NCBI RefSeq assembly: GCF_036227485.1
Contig: NZ_CP109479.1
Coordinates: 9,734,001 to 9,798,000 of the forward strand
Origin: Streptomyces sp. NBC_01451
GTDB lineage: Bacteria; Actinomycetota; Actinomycetes; Streptomycetales; Streptomycetaceae
Reading direction: 5' to 3'
DNA length: 64,000 nt
Within the stretch, counting starts at the first letter, position 1; each line of letters begins with the position of its first letter. The notes beneath the pieces were generated by a model. The model was not told the origin of the DNA, did not search any database, and was given only the letters and a program-made list of their open reading frames with translations. Shown piece after piece: positions 53,606-62,267 of this stretch. A program made the translations under genes and the position numbers.

Positions 53606-56600
53606 TCATACGGTGTTCTCCCGCCCCGCGGGAGCCGGGTTGCCCTGGTGGATGAACGCGGCCCACGCGGGCAGCCGTGCCAGCCCCGAACGGGAGGCCT
53701 GGCCCCGCAGTCTGCCGCGCAGCCCCGGCACCGGCTCGCGGTCGGTGTCCAGCATCCACAACTGTGCGGCGCGCAGCGCGTCCGGCGGCGCCAGCCCCTC
53801 CGAGGTGAGGAAATGGTGGAAGACCACCATCATGACCGCCGACGAGGAGTCGCTGATCTGCCAGCGGGAACCGACCGCGTCGGATGCGCCACCCGCCACG
53901 AAAGCCGTGGTGGGCGTCAGTGCCTCGTCGTGGTCGCGGTGGCTGAGGTCGGTCTCGCAGGCGCTCAGGACGACCAGCGGTCCGTTCGCTCCCCGGTGGC
54001 CGCCCATGTGGTCCAGGATGTGCGTGACCGTCAGCAGACCGCCCTCCGGGTCCCCCTGCGGGGAGGCCAGTTCGAGGGCCGAAGCGGTGGGCCGGTCACC
54101 CGCCCGTGCGTGTGAGGCGATGTGCAGCACGGTGGCGGCCAGTGCCGCATCCCCGCCGGGCAGTACCGCGAGGATGTCTCCCGGGGTACCGGACGCGTCC
54201 TGCCCGCCGGGCAGGTGCCCCATCAGCCGGGCCTCGGGGTAGGCGGCTGCGTGCAGCGCCTCCACTTCGGTCGGCGCCCAGCCCAGGCTCGCCCAGGGAT
54301 CGGCCACCAGCACCGCGCGTTCCCCGGTCACCGCCCGGGTCCTGGCGGCGGCGGACAGGAACTCGGCGCCGGAGGCCGCGTAGCTGATCACGGCTTCCTC
54401 GCAGGCGTACCGCCGTCCGGAACGGCCATGCGCATCCGAGGTGAGGACGGCGGCGTGCCAGGGGACGGCACCGAGGTTTCCGCACGCCACCAGGACGAGC
54501 CGGGGGACGGTGCCGTCGACCGGTCGCAGCGCGTCGAGCACGGGTTCCACGACGGCCGGTCCGGCCCACGCGACCAGCTCGTTCAGCGAGTCCCGCCACG
54601 CCCGCTCGTGCACCGGGTCCGGCCCGCCCCCGGGTGCGGCGGCGGAACGCGTGGCCGCCGCGTCCAGATACGCCTCCAGCGGCGCCCGCCCGTCGGCGGC
54701 CAGCCCGGGGAGCGGCAGGACACGGGGGGCGCCACGGCGGGGCAGCAGGACGGCCGCGCCGTCGCCGCCTTCCTCGCCGGGTACCAGATGGACGAGGGCG
54801 TCGACGGCGGATGTCCGCACGCCCTCCAGCAGTTGGTCGAGGCCGGGGACGGTCAGCAGACCGCGCGGATCCGGCCGGTCGCCGTCCGGTCGCCGCAGGG
54901 CGTCCAGCGCCCGGCGCCGCAGGGCGCTCGGGACCACCAGGGTGGCGCGCGGGTCGGTGACCAGGGATCCGGCCGGTGTCCCGGTGTCGTACGGGGCCGG
55001 AGCACCGCCTTCCGCGAGGTCCCGTACCGCCTGCCGCCACTTTGCCGCCAGCTCCGGCTCACCGCGGGCCTCCAGCTGCTCCGGGACGGTCCGAGCTGTC
55101 GCCGCGGCCCGGAGCACCAGGGCCCGGCCCGTCTCCAGGCACTCGACGGTCTCCTCGATCCGGCCGGCCCGCGCCGCCCAGCCCGCCGCCAGCAGGCCGC
55201 GGCGGGCGCCTGCCCGGGCGGCCTGGAGCCCGTCCTCGGCACCGAACTGCAGCAGGACGTCCTCCGCGACGAGCCGCAGCGACTCCAACGCCGTGGGCAC
55301 GGCGAGGGCGGGCGTGCCCTGTTCCTGGTACGCCCGTGCGAGATCCCACAGCACCGAGCCGGCCGTCGCCGCGGAGCTGTGCTCGGTGAGGCCGCGCCGT
55401 GCCTCCTCCAACTCCTTTACCAGCTCGTCCAGTCGATCGGTGTCACCGGTCATCTCGTAGGCGGCGCGCAGTGCCAGCGCGATGGCCTGGCGGCCGAGGA
55501 CGTGCTGGTCGACCGCCGCCGGAGTGCCGGTCAGATGCGGACGGGCCTGCCGTACCGCCTCGGCGACACGTTCCGGATCCTCCTCCAGCAGTGCGGTGAG
55601 TGTGAGGGTCTGGACCCGCACCGACTCCAACATCGGGCGCACCACGGGCAGGCTGTGCGTGTCCTCCAGGACTGTCGCGAAGTGGGCCTGGGCGCGGTGC
55701 AGTTCGGCGAGGTCGCGGAGAAGCAGGGCGAGGTGCAGCCTGACCGTGCCGAGGAGGAAGGGGATCAGGAAATACCACTCACCGTCGTGGTCGGCGGTGG
55801 TGTCCAGCGCCCGGAGTTCGGCGAGCAGTGCTTCCAGCGGCTCCCGCTTCTCGGGGGCGTCGGCGTCGTACTGTTCCTGGATCTCGCCGAGCCTGAGCTG
55901 GATCCGCAGGATCCGGAAGCTGAGCAGCAGTCCGGCGGAGCCCGGACCGGTGGCGTGCGGCGAGGACTCGACGGCTGTGGCGGCTGCGCTCAGGGAGTCC
56001 AGCCATCCGCGCGCCCTCGCCAGGTCCTGGCGGTTGCCGGACGTCATGGTCAGCGTGGAGAGCAGGGTGGGGAAGAGCAGTTGAGTGATCCAGACGGCCC
56101 GGTCGTCCGGGAACTGTGTCCCGCCTCCGTCGATCGCACGCCGGAGGCGCTCGGTGGCATCGTCCAGCAGTTGCGGGTGTCCGGTGCGCAAGGCCTCGGC
56201 GATCAGCCCGAGAGTGGCCGTCACTGGCCCGTCGACCGGGTCACCCGTGGTGGCGCCGTCCCTGCCCGGGCTCGCCCCGGGGTCGATCGCCTCGATCACC
56301 TTCGCCAGCTCACCGGGTGCGAAAGATCCCGGCACGGTCAGGCCGGTCAGCAGGGTGATCTGCCGGAACAACTGCTGCGCGGCTGCCTCGTCCGGCAGCC
56401 CGACCAAGGGTGTTCCTGATGCGGCGTCCGGGCCCGCGCCCGGAGCGCCGACGGTCTCCGGAGCGGTGTCCGGAGCGGTGACGGTGCCCGGTTGCGTCAA
56501 AGAGACAGGGACAGTGGCCGTATCCGCTCCCGTTGCCGCACCCGGGTCCTGGAGGAAGTCGGTGTACGCGCTCAGCAGGGCCCGCAGGATGTCGCCCATG

Positions 56601-57280
56601 GGACCTGGCTGCTGGTCGGCCATCTCCTTCGCGATCTCGGCCAGTCGAGTCGGATCGACGTCGTCCTGCCCGCTCAGCAGGCGCCGCGCCAGGTCCATCG
56701 TCCCGGCATGGTGCCGTGCCGCTGCCGCGTCCTCGGGCGGCAGCCGTCCGGCCATTCCTTCGAGCAGCTCGCTCAGCTCGGCCAGATCGCCGACGGTCCC
56801 GTCCTGACCGGTCATCGCCCTGAAGCCCATGTTCCAGGCCGCCATGGCCCCGTCGGCCGTGCTGTCCCACCCGGTCAGTCCCTCGGGCGGCACGAGCAGC
56901 AGAGCCAGCCACACCTCGGTGCTTCGCTGTTCCTCCGGCCCGGTCCGCCCGTCGGCGTGTACGGCCCGTAACAGACGGGTGGCTTCGGCCCGGTCGGTGA
57001 GCGAGCGTCCGGCCAGATACCGCGTGGCGTAGAGGCCACCGAGTCGGCGTCGTACGGTGGCGGTCAGCGGCTCGGTCTCCCCACCGGCACCGAAGGCGGC
57101 GGACAACTCGGCCTCGACACCGGTCAGTTGCTCGATCGTCCGGTCGAGTGCCGTGGAGTCAGGCAAGGTCTCCAGGGGTACCCGGGGAACGGCGATCAGC
57201 GTGACCGCCTCCGCAGCGAGACGCGTGGCCCGTGCCCGCAGCGTCGCCGCTTCCCCCTCGTCCGAAGCCGGGATGCGCAT
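53606..57280 (-). CDS. CHAT-domain (caspase-like) protease protein with helical repeats
   Basis: The 1,224-residue protein has a long mostly helical N-terminal region, about 1-900, rich in Ala/Leu/Glu/Arg with TPR-like periodicity (ALALRAAYEMTGDTDRLDEL, ELHRAQAHFATVLEDT). A C-terminal CHAT domain follows (about 960-1200): ARLVLVACGNLGAVPWHAA-type LVLVACGNLGAVPWHAAVL, catalytic His1057 in LHIASHARAG and Cys1108 in PLVVLSACETD. CHAT proteases (Caspase HetF Associated with TPRs) act in bacterial immunity and regulated proteolysis. Codon 104 (56969-56971, minus strand) is TTA, so expression should be bldA-dependent. AGGGAG before the ATG at 57280. It is the last gene of a leftward run, 44 bp after a trypsin-like gene. 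Confidence 0.9.
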   Translation of the reverse strand: MRIPASDEGEAATLRARATRLAAEAVTLIAVPRVPLETLPDSTALDRTIEQLTGVEAELSAAFGAGGETEPLTATVRRRLGGLYATRYLAGRSLTDRAEATRLLRAVHADGRTGPEEQRSTEVWLALLLVPPEGLTGWDSTADGAMAAWNMGFRAMTGQDGTVGDLAELSELLEGMAGRLPPEDAAAARHHAGTMDLARRLLSGQDDVDPTRLAEIAKEMADQQPGPMGDILRALLSAYTDFLQDPGAATGADTATVPVSLTQPGTVTAPDTAPETVGAPGAGPDAASGTPLVGLPDEAAAQQLFRQITLLTGLTVPGSFAPGELAKVIEAIDPGASPGRDGATTGDPVDGPVTATLGLIAEALRTGHPQLLDDATERLRRAIDGGGTQFPDDRAVWITQLLFPTLLSTLTMTSGNRQDLARARGWLDSLSAAATAVESSPHATGPGSAGLLLSFRILRIQLRLGEIQEQYDADAPEKREPLEALLAELRALDTTADHDGEWYFLIPFLLGTVRLHLALLLRDLAELHRAQAHFATVLEDTHSLPVVRPMLESVRVQTLTLTALLEEDPERVAEAVRQARPHLTGTPAAVDQHVLGRQAIALALRAAYEMTGDTDRLDELVKELEEARRGLTEHSSAATAGSVLWDLARAYQEQGTPALAVPTALESLRLVAEDVLLQFGAEDGLQAARAGARRGLLAAGWAARAGRIEETVECLETGRALVLRAAATARTVPEQLEARGEPELAAKWRQAVRDLAEGGAPAPYDTGTPAGSLVTDPRATLVVPSALRRRALDALRRPDGDRPDPRGLLTVPGLDQLLEGVRTSAVDALVHLVPGEEGGDGAAVLLPRRGAPRVLPLPGLAADGRAPLEAYLDAAATRSAAAPGGGPDPVHERAWRDSLNELVAWAGPAVVEPVLDALRPVDGTVPRLVLVACGNLGAVPWHAAVLTSDAHGRSGRRYACEEAVISYAASGAEFLSAAARTRAVTGERAVLVADPWASLGWAPTEVEALHAAAYPEARLMGHLPGGQDASGTPGDILAVLPGGDAALAATVLHIASHARAGDRPTASALELASPQGDPEGGLLTVTHILDHMGGHRGANGPLVVLSACETDLSHRDHDEALTPTTAFVAGGASDAVGSRWQISDSSSAVMMVVFHHFLTSEGLAPPDALRAAQLWMLDTDREPVPGLRGRLRGQASRSGLARLPAWAAFIHQGNPAPAGRENTV

Positions 57281-57324
57281 CCAACTCCCTTTCACGTGCA
57301 CGTTCCTGTGGGGCCGACCGGGGA

Positions 57325-59157
57325 TCAGAGTCCGTGAGCGGCCTGCGGGAAATAGAACTTGTTGACCCGCTGGTTGAACTCCCAGACCGCGCTCTTGACG
57401 ACGTCGAACCCCTCGCCGGAGCGCAGCGCCGAGACGACTTCCCCGCCGAGGTCGTCCGGGAAGCCGAGCGACACGCACTTGCTCTCGGTGTTCGACGCGA
57501 TGCTCGTGCGCAGCTCGTCCTCGGGAAAGATCAGCCAGCCCACCAGCCGGGTGCAGAGCCACAGCAGACGGTGGGCGTCCTCGCCGTAGCGCTCCTTCAG
57601 GACGGTCAACAACGGGTCCGGCAGCTCGTGGAGCAGATAGTGCATCGCATGGGCGCCGTCCTCGGGGCGGTTCCCGGTGGCCTCCCGCAGTTTGGTCACG
57701 GGCAGGCCGAGCCATGTCCCGTAGCCGCGAGCCCGCCCCATCATGCCGCCGACCAGTCCTGCCTCCATGTGCTCCGACCGCGCGAGCGCGGCGAGACAGG
57801 CCCGCCACGCCAGCCGCCAGAGGGTGCACAGTGACAGACGCACCCACAGATCGCCGCGGGCCTGATGGTCGAACCAGAGCGAGATCCTGTCGTCGAGGGC
57901 GAAGACACCGCTCTGCATCGCCTCGCTGTCGGCCGCGTCGGCCATCGCCCGGACGTCGTCCCGCAGCTCCTGGGGGAGACCCAGCCCGGCGGCGAGCGCC
58001 AGCAGGCTTCGGGTGCTCTGGTCCCGCTGCTCCGGTGGCAGGTGGGGGAGCATCGCCGGAGCGATCCCGGCCCGGAGGCCCAGTCGGAGGGCACCCGAGA
58101 CCATCGCGCCGAAGTCCGCCGACTCGCGTTCGCCGTGCTCCCGCTGGAGCTGCCCGGCGATCCGCTCGGCGTGCCCGATCCGTACGACGGTGGCCTCGCT
58201 CCGTTCCTGGTCCGGGAGCGCTCTCGGCGGCGCGACGGCGGACAGGAACCGGCAGGCGTCCACGGCGATCTCGTGGTTCTTCGTGATGTACCGCTGCCGC
58301 TCGGCCAACTCGCCGGTGTCCTCACCGGAACCGTCACTGTCCCCGTCCCCGTACCGGTGTGCGAGCGTCTCGGCGCGGCCCAGCCTGGCGAGAGCCGAGC
58401 CGAGCCGGTACGAGCGGCGCAGCACCACGGCCCGTGGAAGCGGGGCGCTGTCCGGTGCGGGCAGGGGCGGGTCCTGCTCCCACTGGGAGTTCTCCCACAG
58501 GACGTCCTGCAACGGCTTGAGGAGCGGCTTCGCCTCCGGTGCCGTCGCGTCGAGGTCCTCCAGGGCGGAGACGGGAGTGGCCCAGCCGCCCAGGTCGGTG
58601 CGGACATCGCGGGAGGCGGCGATGACGCCGATCACCTCGTCCGGCCGGGTGGCGTCGACCAGCGGCGATCCTGACAGGCCCGCGGCTGCCTGCCCCGCCG
58701 CCAGCCGCAGGTATCCGTCGCCGTCATAGCCCTCGAAGCGGAAGGAGACCGACGTCCCGTCCGGGGTCTCGCCGTCGGCCCGGGGCGCGTACCCCCACGT
58801 CTGGTATCGGGCGTCGGGCCTGAGCCGCCGCTGCGGGCGCAGGGGCAGCACCTCGTGGTGGAGGTCGCCCTCCAGCTCCAGAAGTGCCAGGTCGGGCATG
58901 GGCCACAGCACGGCGTCACTCGGCGGTTCCGTACTGGCCGTCACCCGTGCGAGTACCGGTTCGGAGCGCAGCGACGGGTCGGGAAACACGAGCACCTTGT
59001 CCAGCGGGCCGCCCTCCGAGGCGTCGTGCACCACGTGTGCGCAGGTCAGCACCTTGCCGTACGCGACGAAGAACCCGGTGCCGAGGGTGTGCCGTCCGTC
59101 GGGGGTGTGCAGCCGCACGATGAAACGGCGCGAGGAGCGCCAGTCGAGCTCACCCAT
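57325..59157 (-). CDS. Trypsin-like serine protease with large helical C-terminal region
   Basis: The 610-residue protein has an N-terminal trypsin-like domain without signal peptide: GTGFFVAYGKVLTCAHVVHD (His41), PDLALLELEG (Asp89), AGLSGSPLVDA (Ser162, GxSGSP). It ends around residue 200. The remaining 400 residues are helical (PDQERSEATVVRIGHAERI, FALDDRISLWFDHQARGDLWVRLSLCTLWRLAWRACLAALA) and match nothing I recognise. Lack of export signal indicates a cytoplasmic protease whose activity is controlled by the C-terminus or partners. The start overlaps the Trypco1 stop by 8 bp, so the two are translated together. Such proteases pair with Trypco1 in bacterial conflict systems. Confidence 0.88.
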   Translation of the reverse strand: MGELDWRSSRRFIVRLHTPDGRHTLGTGFFVAYGKVLTCAHVVHDASEGGPLDKVLVFPDPSLRSEPVLARVTASTEPPSDAVLWPMPDLALLELEGDLHHEVLPLRPQRRLRPDARYQTWGYAPRADGETPDGTSVSFRFEGYDGDGYLRLAAGQAAAGLSGSPLVDATRPDEVIGVIAASRDVRTDLGGWATPVSALEDLDATAPEAKPLLKPLQDVLWENSQWEQDPPLPAPDSAPLPRAVVLRRSYRLGSALARLGRAETLAHRYGDGDSDGSGEDTGELAERQRYITKNHEIAVDACRFLSAVAPPRALPDQERSEATVVRIGHAERIAGQLQREHGERESADFGAMVSGALRLGLRAGIAPAMLPHLPPEQRDQSTRSLLALAAGLGLPQELRDDVRAMADAADSEAMQSGVFALDDRISLWFDHQARGDLWVRLSLCTLWRLAWRACLAALARSEHMEAGLVGGMMGRARGYGTWLGLPVTKLREATGNRPEDGAHAMHYLLHELPDPLLTVLKERYGEDAHRLLWLCTRLVGWLIFPEDELRTSIASNTESKCVSLGFPDDLGGEVVSALRSGEGFDVVKSAVWEFNQRVNKFYFPQAAHGL

Positions 59158-59464
59158 GGCCGGGCTCCGAGGGCCTCCACGTCAGAGTGATGTTCAGGCT
59201 GGCCGCACCGCCGCCCTCCACGATCAGCCCGGTGAGCTTCCCGCTCTTGACCGTCACCGAGAGCCCGAACTCCACGGTCGCCTCGGTCGGTTTCACATGG
59301 TCCCAGGCCTGGGCCAGCTGCGCGGCCACGGCTTCGACGCACTCCCGGACCCCGTCGAACGCCATGGCCTGGCTCACGCCGACCGTCTGCGGTCCGCCGC
59401 CCCTTGCCACCTCCATGTACAGCTCCGTCGTGCCCGCCTGAACGAGTACCGCTTGTCCCGCCAC
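59150..59464 (-). CDS. Trypco1 (CU044_2847) family protein
   Basis: The 104-residue protein, from the GTG at 59464 (after GGGAGG, 7-12 bp upstream), reads VAGQAVLVQAGTTELYMEVA and later VKPTEATVEFGLSVTVKSGKLTGLIVEGGGAASLNITLTW. The pattern ...VEFGLxxxxxxGxL is that of the CU044_2847 / trypsin-co-occurring domain 1 (Trypco1) family, small beta-rich proteins found next to trypsin-like and NTPase proteins in multicellular bacteria. It overlaps the following protease gene by 8 bp. It has no signal peptide. Its biochemical role is not established; a regulatory or binding partner of the protease is the common reading. Confidence 0.85.
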   Translation of the reverse strand: MAGQAVLVQAGTTELYMEVARGGGPQTVGVSQAMAFDGVRECVEAVAAQLAQAWDHVKPTEATVEFGLSVTVKSGKLTGLIVEGGGAASLNITLTWRPSEPGHG

Positions 59465-59704
59465 GTTTCCTGTCCCTCCCCGACCCGCTTCCGGCTCCCG
59501 ATTCTGTCCAGGTCCCGGTTGATAAACACTTGATTCATATGAACTATTGGGAATTCTTACCGCATGGGTGACTGTGGGGATTCCCCGTTCTGTTCTGTGG
59601 CCGGACGGTCCGCCGCCTCCCGGCACTCCGCCACCGAGGTCCGCGGCCTCGACCACTGCCCGCGGAGCTTCAGGAAGGCCCCGAACCGTTCCCGGTCGTC
59701 CACG
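59465..59704. promoter_or_regulatory. AT-rich spacer, probable promoter of the Trypco1-trypsin-CHAT set
   Basis: The 240-bp spacer between the FHA gene and Trypco1 contains an unusually AT-rich core (59520-59565) with the palindrome TTCATATGAA (59534-59543), 70-80 bp before the Trypco1 start on the minus strand. No recognised operator matches. It may be a binding site for a dedicated regulator. Confidence 0.45.
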
Positions 59705-60268
59705 TCAGCGGCCCTCCGCCGGGCTGTCGGGCAGCCGGTGGACCTCGGCGGTGACGTCCGAGGCGAGCCGCAGTTCCGCGCCCTCGCGCAGCGGGCCGCG
59801 TTCGCCGGGGCCGATCTCCTCGCCGTCCACGAAGGTCCCGTTGGTCGAGCCCTCGTCGCGGATCCAGCACGCGCCGTCCGGGTCGAGCCCCACCGTGGCG
59901 TGCAGGCGGGAGACGTTGTCGTACCGGGTGAGCCGGCCGGCCGTGTCGGGGCACAGCAGCGGGTCCCGGCCCAGCGTCACCTCGCGGCCCGCCCGTACGA
60001 CGACGCTGCCGTTGGGAAAGCGCAGTTCGAGGACGCCTGCCCGGTCGATCGTGGTGGGCCGCGGGACACTGAGCGGCGGGGTGGGGCGGGGGAACGGCTC
60101 CGGCTCGGGCTCCTGCTGCGGCGCGGGCTCCGCCGGCGGTGCGGGCGGCTCGTCCTGCGGCGCCGGGACCGGTCGTCGGGAGCCGACGAACGGGACGTAG
60201 CAGGAGCCGCAGATCAGATCGCCCTCCACGACCTCGGCCCGGCACTCCGGACAGTTCATCCGCACCAT
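59705..60268 (-). CDS. Zinc-ribbon plus FHA-domain protein
   Basis: The 187-residue protein has an N-terminal zinc ribbon (CPECRAEVVEGDLICGSC, Cys6, Cys9, Cys20, Cys23), a Pro/Glu-rich linker and an FHA domain (about 88-165). The FHA signatures are intact: VTLGRDPLLC, YDNVSRLHATVGL and STNGTFVDGEEI. FHA domains read phosphothreonine, so it is a likely target or adaptor of the kinase encoded upstream in the same operon. GGAGGAG precedes the ATG at 60268. The start overlaps the radical-SAM gene stop by 13 bp. Confidence 0.9.
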   Translation of the reverse strand: MVRMNCPECRAEVVEGDLICGSCYVPFVGSRRPVPAPQDEPPAPPAEPAPQQEPEPEPFPRPTPPLSVPRPTTIDRAGVLELRFPNGSVVVRAGREVTLGRDPLLCPDTAGRLTRYDNVSRLHATVGLDPDGACWIRDEGSTNGTFVDGEEIGPGERGPLREGAELRLASDVTAEVHRLPDSPAEGR

Positions 60269-60945
60269 GTGCCCTCCTCCGGGTCGGCAGGGGAGAGGCC
60301 ACGCGCGGTCAGCGAGTCCCGCAACCGGTCCCGTTCGCCGGGCCGGGGAATGCCGATCGTCCACACCCGGCCGTGCTCCACGCCCACTTGCAGCCCCGGC
60401 CGCTCGCCCTCCCAGCGCCCGCGAGCACCCTCCCCGTACCGTGCCTCGCCGAGCCCGGTGAGCGGCACGAGCCGCTGGTTGTCCGATCCGCGCAGCGCGG
60501 CCCCGGTGTCCCGGCGCCGTGTGTACGGCCCGGCGACTACCGCGTCGCACAGCGCCAGCGCGTCCCGCGCCCAGGCGGCGCGGGACAGCCGCGACCAGGG
60601 GTAGCCGGAGTAGACGAGGATGTCCACGGCCCCGCCGGGCCCGGACGGGCGGGCGGTCCGCAGTTCGGCCAGCAGTTCGGCCAGCGCCCCCGGCTGCTGG
60701 AACGGCTCACCACCGGAGACGGTCACCCCGTCCACCGGATCAGGCAGCGACCGGACCCAGCGGGCCGGTTCGGACGGCTCGACCGCGTGCTCCGGCCCGC
60801 CCGACGGCCAGGTGTCTTGGGCCAGACAGCCGTGGCACGCCAGTGTGCAGCCCTGCACCCAGATGCCCGCCCGGACTCCGTACCCGAGCACGGTGACGGG
60901 GTAGTGGGTGCGGTTGACCATGAGCTTGCCGGCAATGCCCGTCAT
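60256..60945 (-). CDS. NrdG-like radical-SAM protein
   Basis: The 229-residue protein carries WVQGCTLACHGCLAQDTW with Cys33, Cys37 and Cys40 for a 4Fe-4S cluster (CxxxCxxC) and VTVSGGEPFQQP (GGE motif), the core of radical-SAM activating enzymes like NrdG. No glycyl-radical partner lies in the window, and the flanking genes encode an FHA protein, a membrane protein and a kinase. The start (ATG 60945 after GGAGG) overlaps the upstream stop as ATGA. It most likely modifies a protein or peptide partner; the target is unknown. Its position in an aerobic streptomycete stress-type operon is odd for an NrdG relative. Confidence 0.87.
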   Translation of the reverse strand: MTGIAGKLMVNRTHYPVTVLGYGVRAGIWVQGCTLACHGCLAQDTWPSGGPEHAVEPSEPARWVRSLPDPVDGVTVSGGEPFQQPGALAELLAELRTARPSGPGGAVDILVYSGYPWSRLSRAAWARDALALCDAVVAGPYTRRRDTGAALRGSDNQRLVPLTGLGEARYGEGARGRWEGERPGLQVGVEHGRVWTIGIPRPGERDRLRDSLTARGLSPADPEEGTWCG

Positions 60946-62267
60946 CCGTCGTGCCTCCGTTCCTGCGGGGCCGAACGCGGAGCGCTGGTTCGGCGAGGTG
61001 CCCGCTCCGGGTCCTGGGCGGTGACCTGGAGCGGAATCCCCCTGGCCGCGAAGGTGTCCGTCAGGGCCGCCACGTCCGTGCACCACTCGGCCCGGCACTC
61101 CTCGTAGTGCTCGGGCCCCGCTCCCTCCGCCTCCAGCCGGCCCACCAGCGCCGCGCCCGCCCCCTGCCGCCCGACCCGCAGATACGCGGAGACCCCGTCC
61201 CAGTCGCCGCGCCGCACCGTGAGCGTGCCGTCCGCGGGCCGGGTCGTGCCGAGGTCCTCCACGGCGTACCCGGAGTCGGCCAGTGCCTCGGTGAGCGTGC
61301 GCTCCAGCCATCCGTGGTAGGCGGCCTCGGCGGCGGCCCGGACCCGCTCGCAGGCCCGGACGGCCTCGGCACGCAGGCTCGGATCGAGGGGACGGTCCCC
61401 GGCGAGCACGTCCTCCAGGGCGCGCCGCAACGGTTCGTCCTCGGCCCGGCCGTCCGCGAGGAGGGGCTGGACGAGGACGGCGGCATCGAGCCGGTCGGCC
61501 CGGCCCGACCGCACCGTGTCCTGGGCGTCCACGATCCGCAGCCGCAGCTCGGTGAGCAGGTTGCGGCCCTCCGCCACCGAGGGCGCGTCAGGTACGGCGC
61601 GGGCCGCCTCCTCCACATGGCGCCAGTCCTGTGCGCGCGCCTCGGCGGGCATCCGGCGCAGCGCACGCTCGGTGTCGGCCACCAGGCGTTCGCGGTCCGC
61701 CCGCTCCCGCAGCGCCACCTGGTCGGGGCCGGTGGCCCCGCCGCTGCCCGTGGCCAGTACCTCGGTCGCGGGCAGGGGCATCGGCCGCAGCGCCTCGCGC
61801 ACCACCCGTACCGTACGGGCGTGCAGGATTTGCCGGGCCTGCTCGATGGCCTCGTCCGCCGCGTCGCACCACGCCCGCAGCTCCTGGGCCGACTGCCCGG
61901 CCAGTACCAGCGGCTCCGGCAGCCCCGTCCCGGCCGCGCCGGGCATCGTGCGCAGGCCGTGCAGAGTGGCGTTGCGGCCCAGGACGCGGACCACCTGGGC
62001 GTCCAGGCAGGCCTCGGTCTCCTTGCGGTGTTCCCAGGCCAGCCGGTCACGCTCCAGCCGGTTTCCGGCCGCACGCAGCGCCGGACTCACCGCGAGGGAC
62101 AGCGCGACGGTCGCGGCAACGCCGAGCAGCGCGACCGCCGCCACCGGCAGCAGCGCGACCCCGCCTCCCGCGGCCCCCGCACTCGCCCCCGCGCCACCCG
62201 CGGCGGCGCCCGCGCCCGCGCCGGCCTGGACGGTGGCCGGAACGATCAGGATCACTTCGGCGCTCAT
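60942..62267 (-). CDS. Membrane-anchored helical protein of unknown function
   Basis: The 441-residue protein begins MSAEVILIVPATVQAGAGAG, has an Ala/Gly low-complexity run and one strong hydrophobic stretch (VALLPVAAVALLGVAATVALSLAV, about 38-61), then a long helical, charged region. It could be a membrane protein with a cytoplasmic coiled-coil tail. No motif allows a functional claim. A C-terminal stretch RRGDWDGVSAYLRVGRQGAG may be a small beta module. It overlaps both neighbours by ATGA: the kinase gene before it (stop at 62264) and the radical-SAM gene after it, so it belongs firmly to this operon and is likely needed for the same complex. Confidence 0.75.
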   Translation of the reverse strand: MSAEVILIVPATVQAGAGAGAAAGGAGASAGAAGGGVALLPVAAVALLGVAATVALSLAVSPALRAAGNRLERDRLAWEHRKETEACLDAQVVRVLGRNATLHGLRTMPGAAGTGLPEPLVLAGQSAQELRAWCDAADEAIEQARQILHARTVRVVREALRPMPLPATEVLATGSGGATGPDQVALRERADRERLVADTERALRRMPAEARAQDWRHVEEAARAVPDAPSVAEGRNLLTELRLRIVDAQDTVRSGRADRLDAAVLVQPLLADGRAEDEPLRRALEDVLAGDRPLDPSLRAEAVRACERVRAAAEAAYHGWLERTLTEALADSGYAVEDLGTTRPADGTLTVRRGDWDGVSAYLRVGRQGAGAALVGRLEAEGAGPEHYEECRAEWCTDVAALTDTFAARGIPLQVTAQDPERAPRRTSAPRSAPQERRHDG

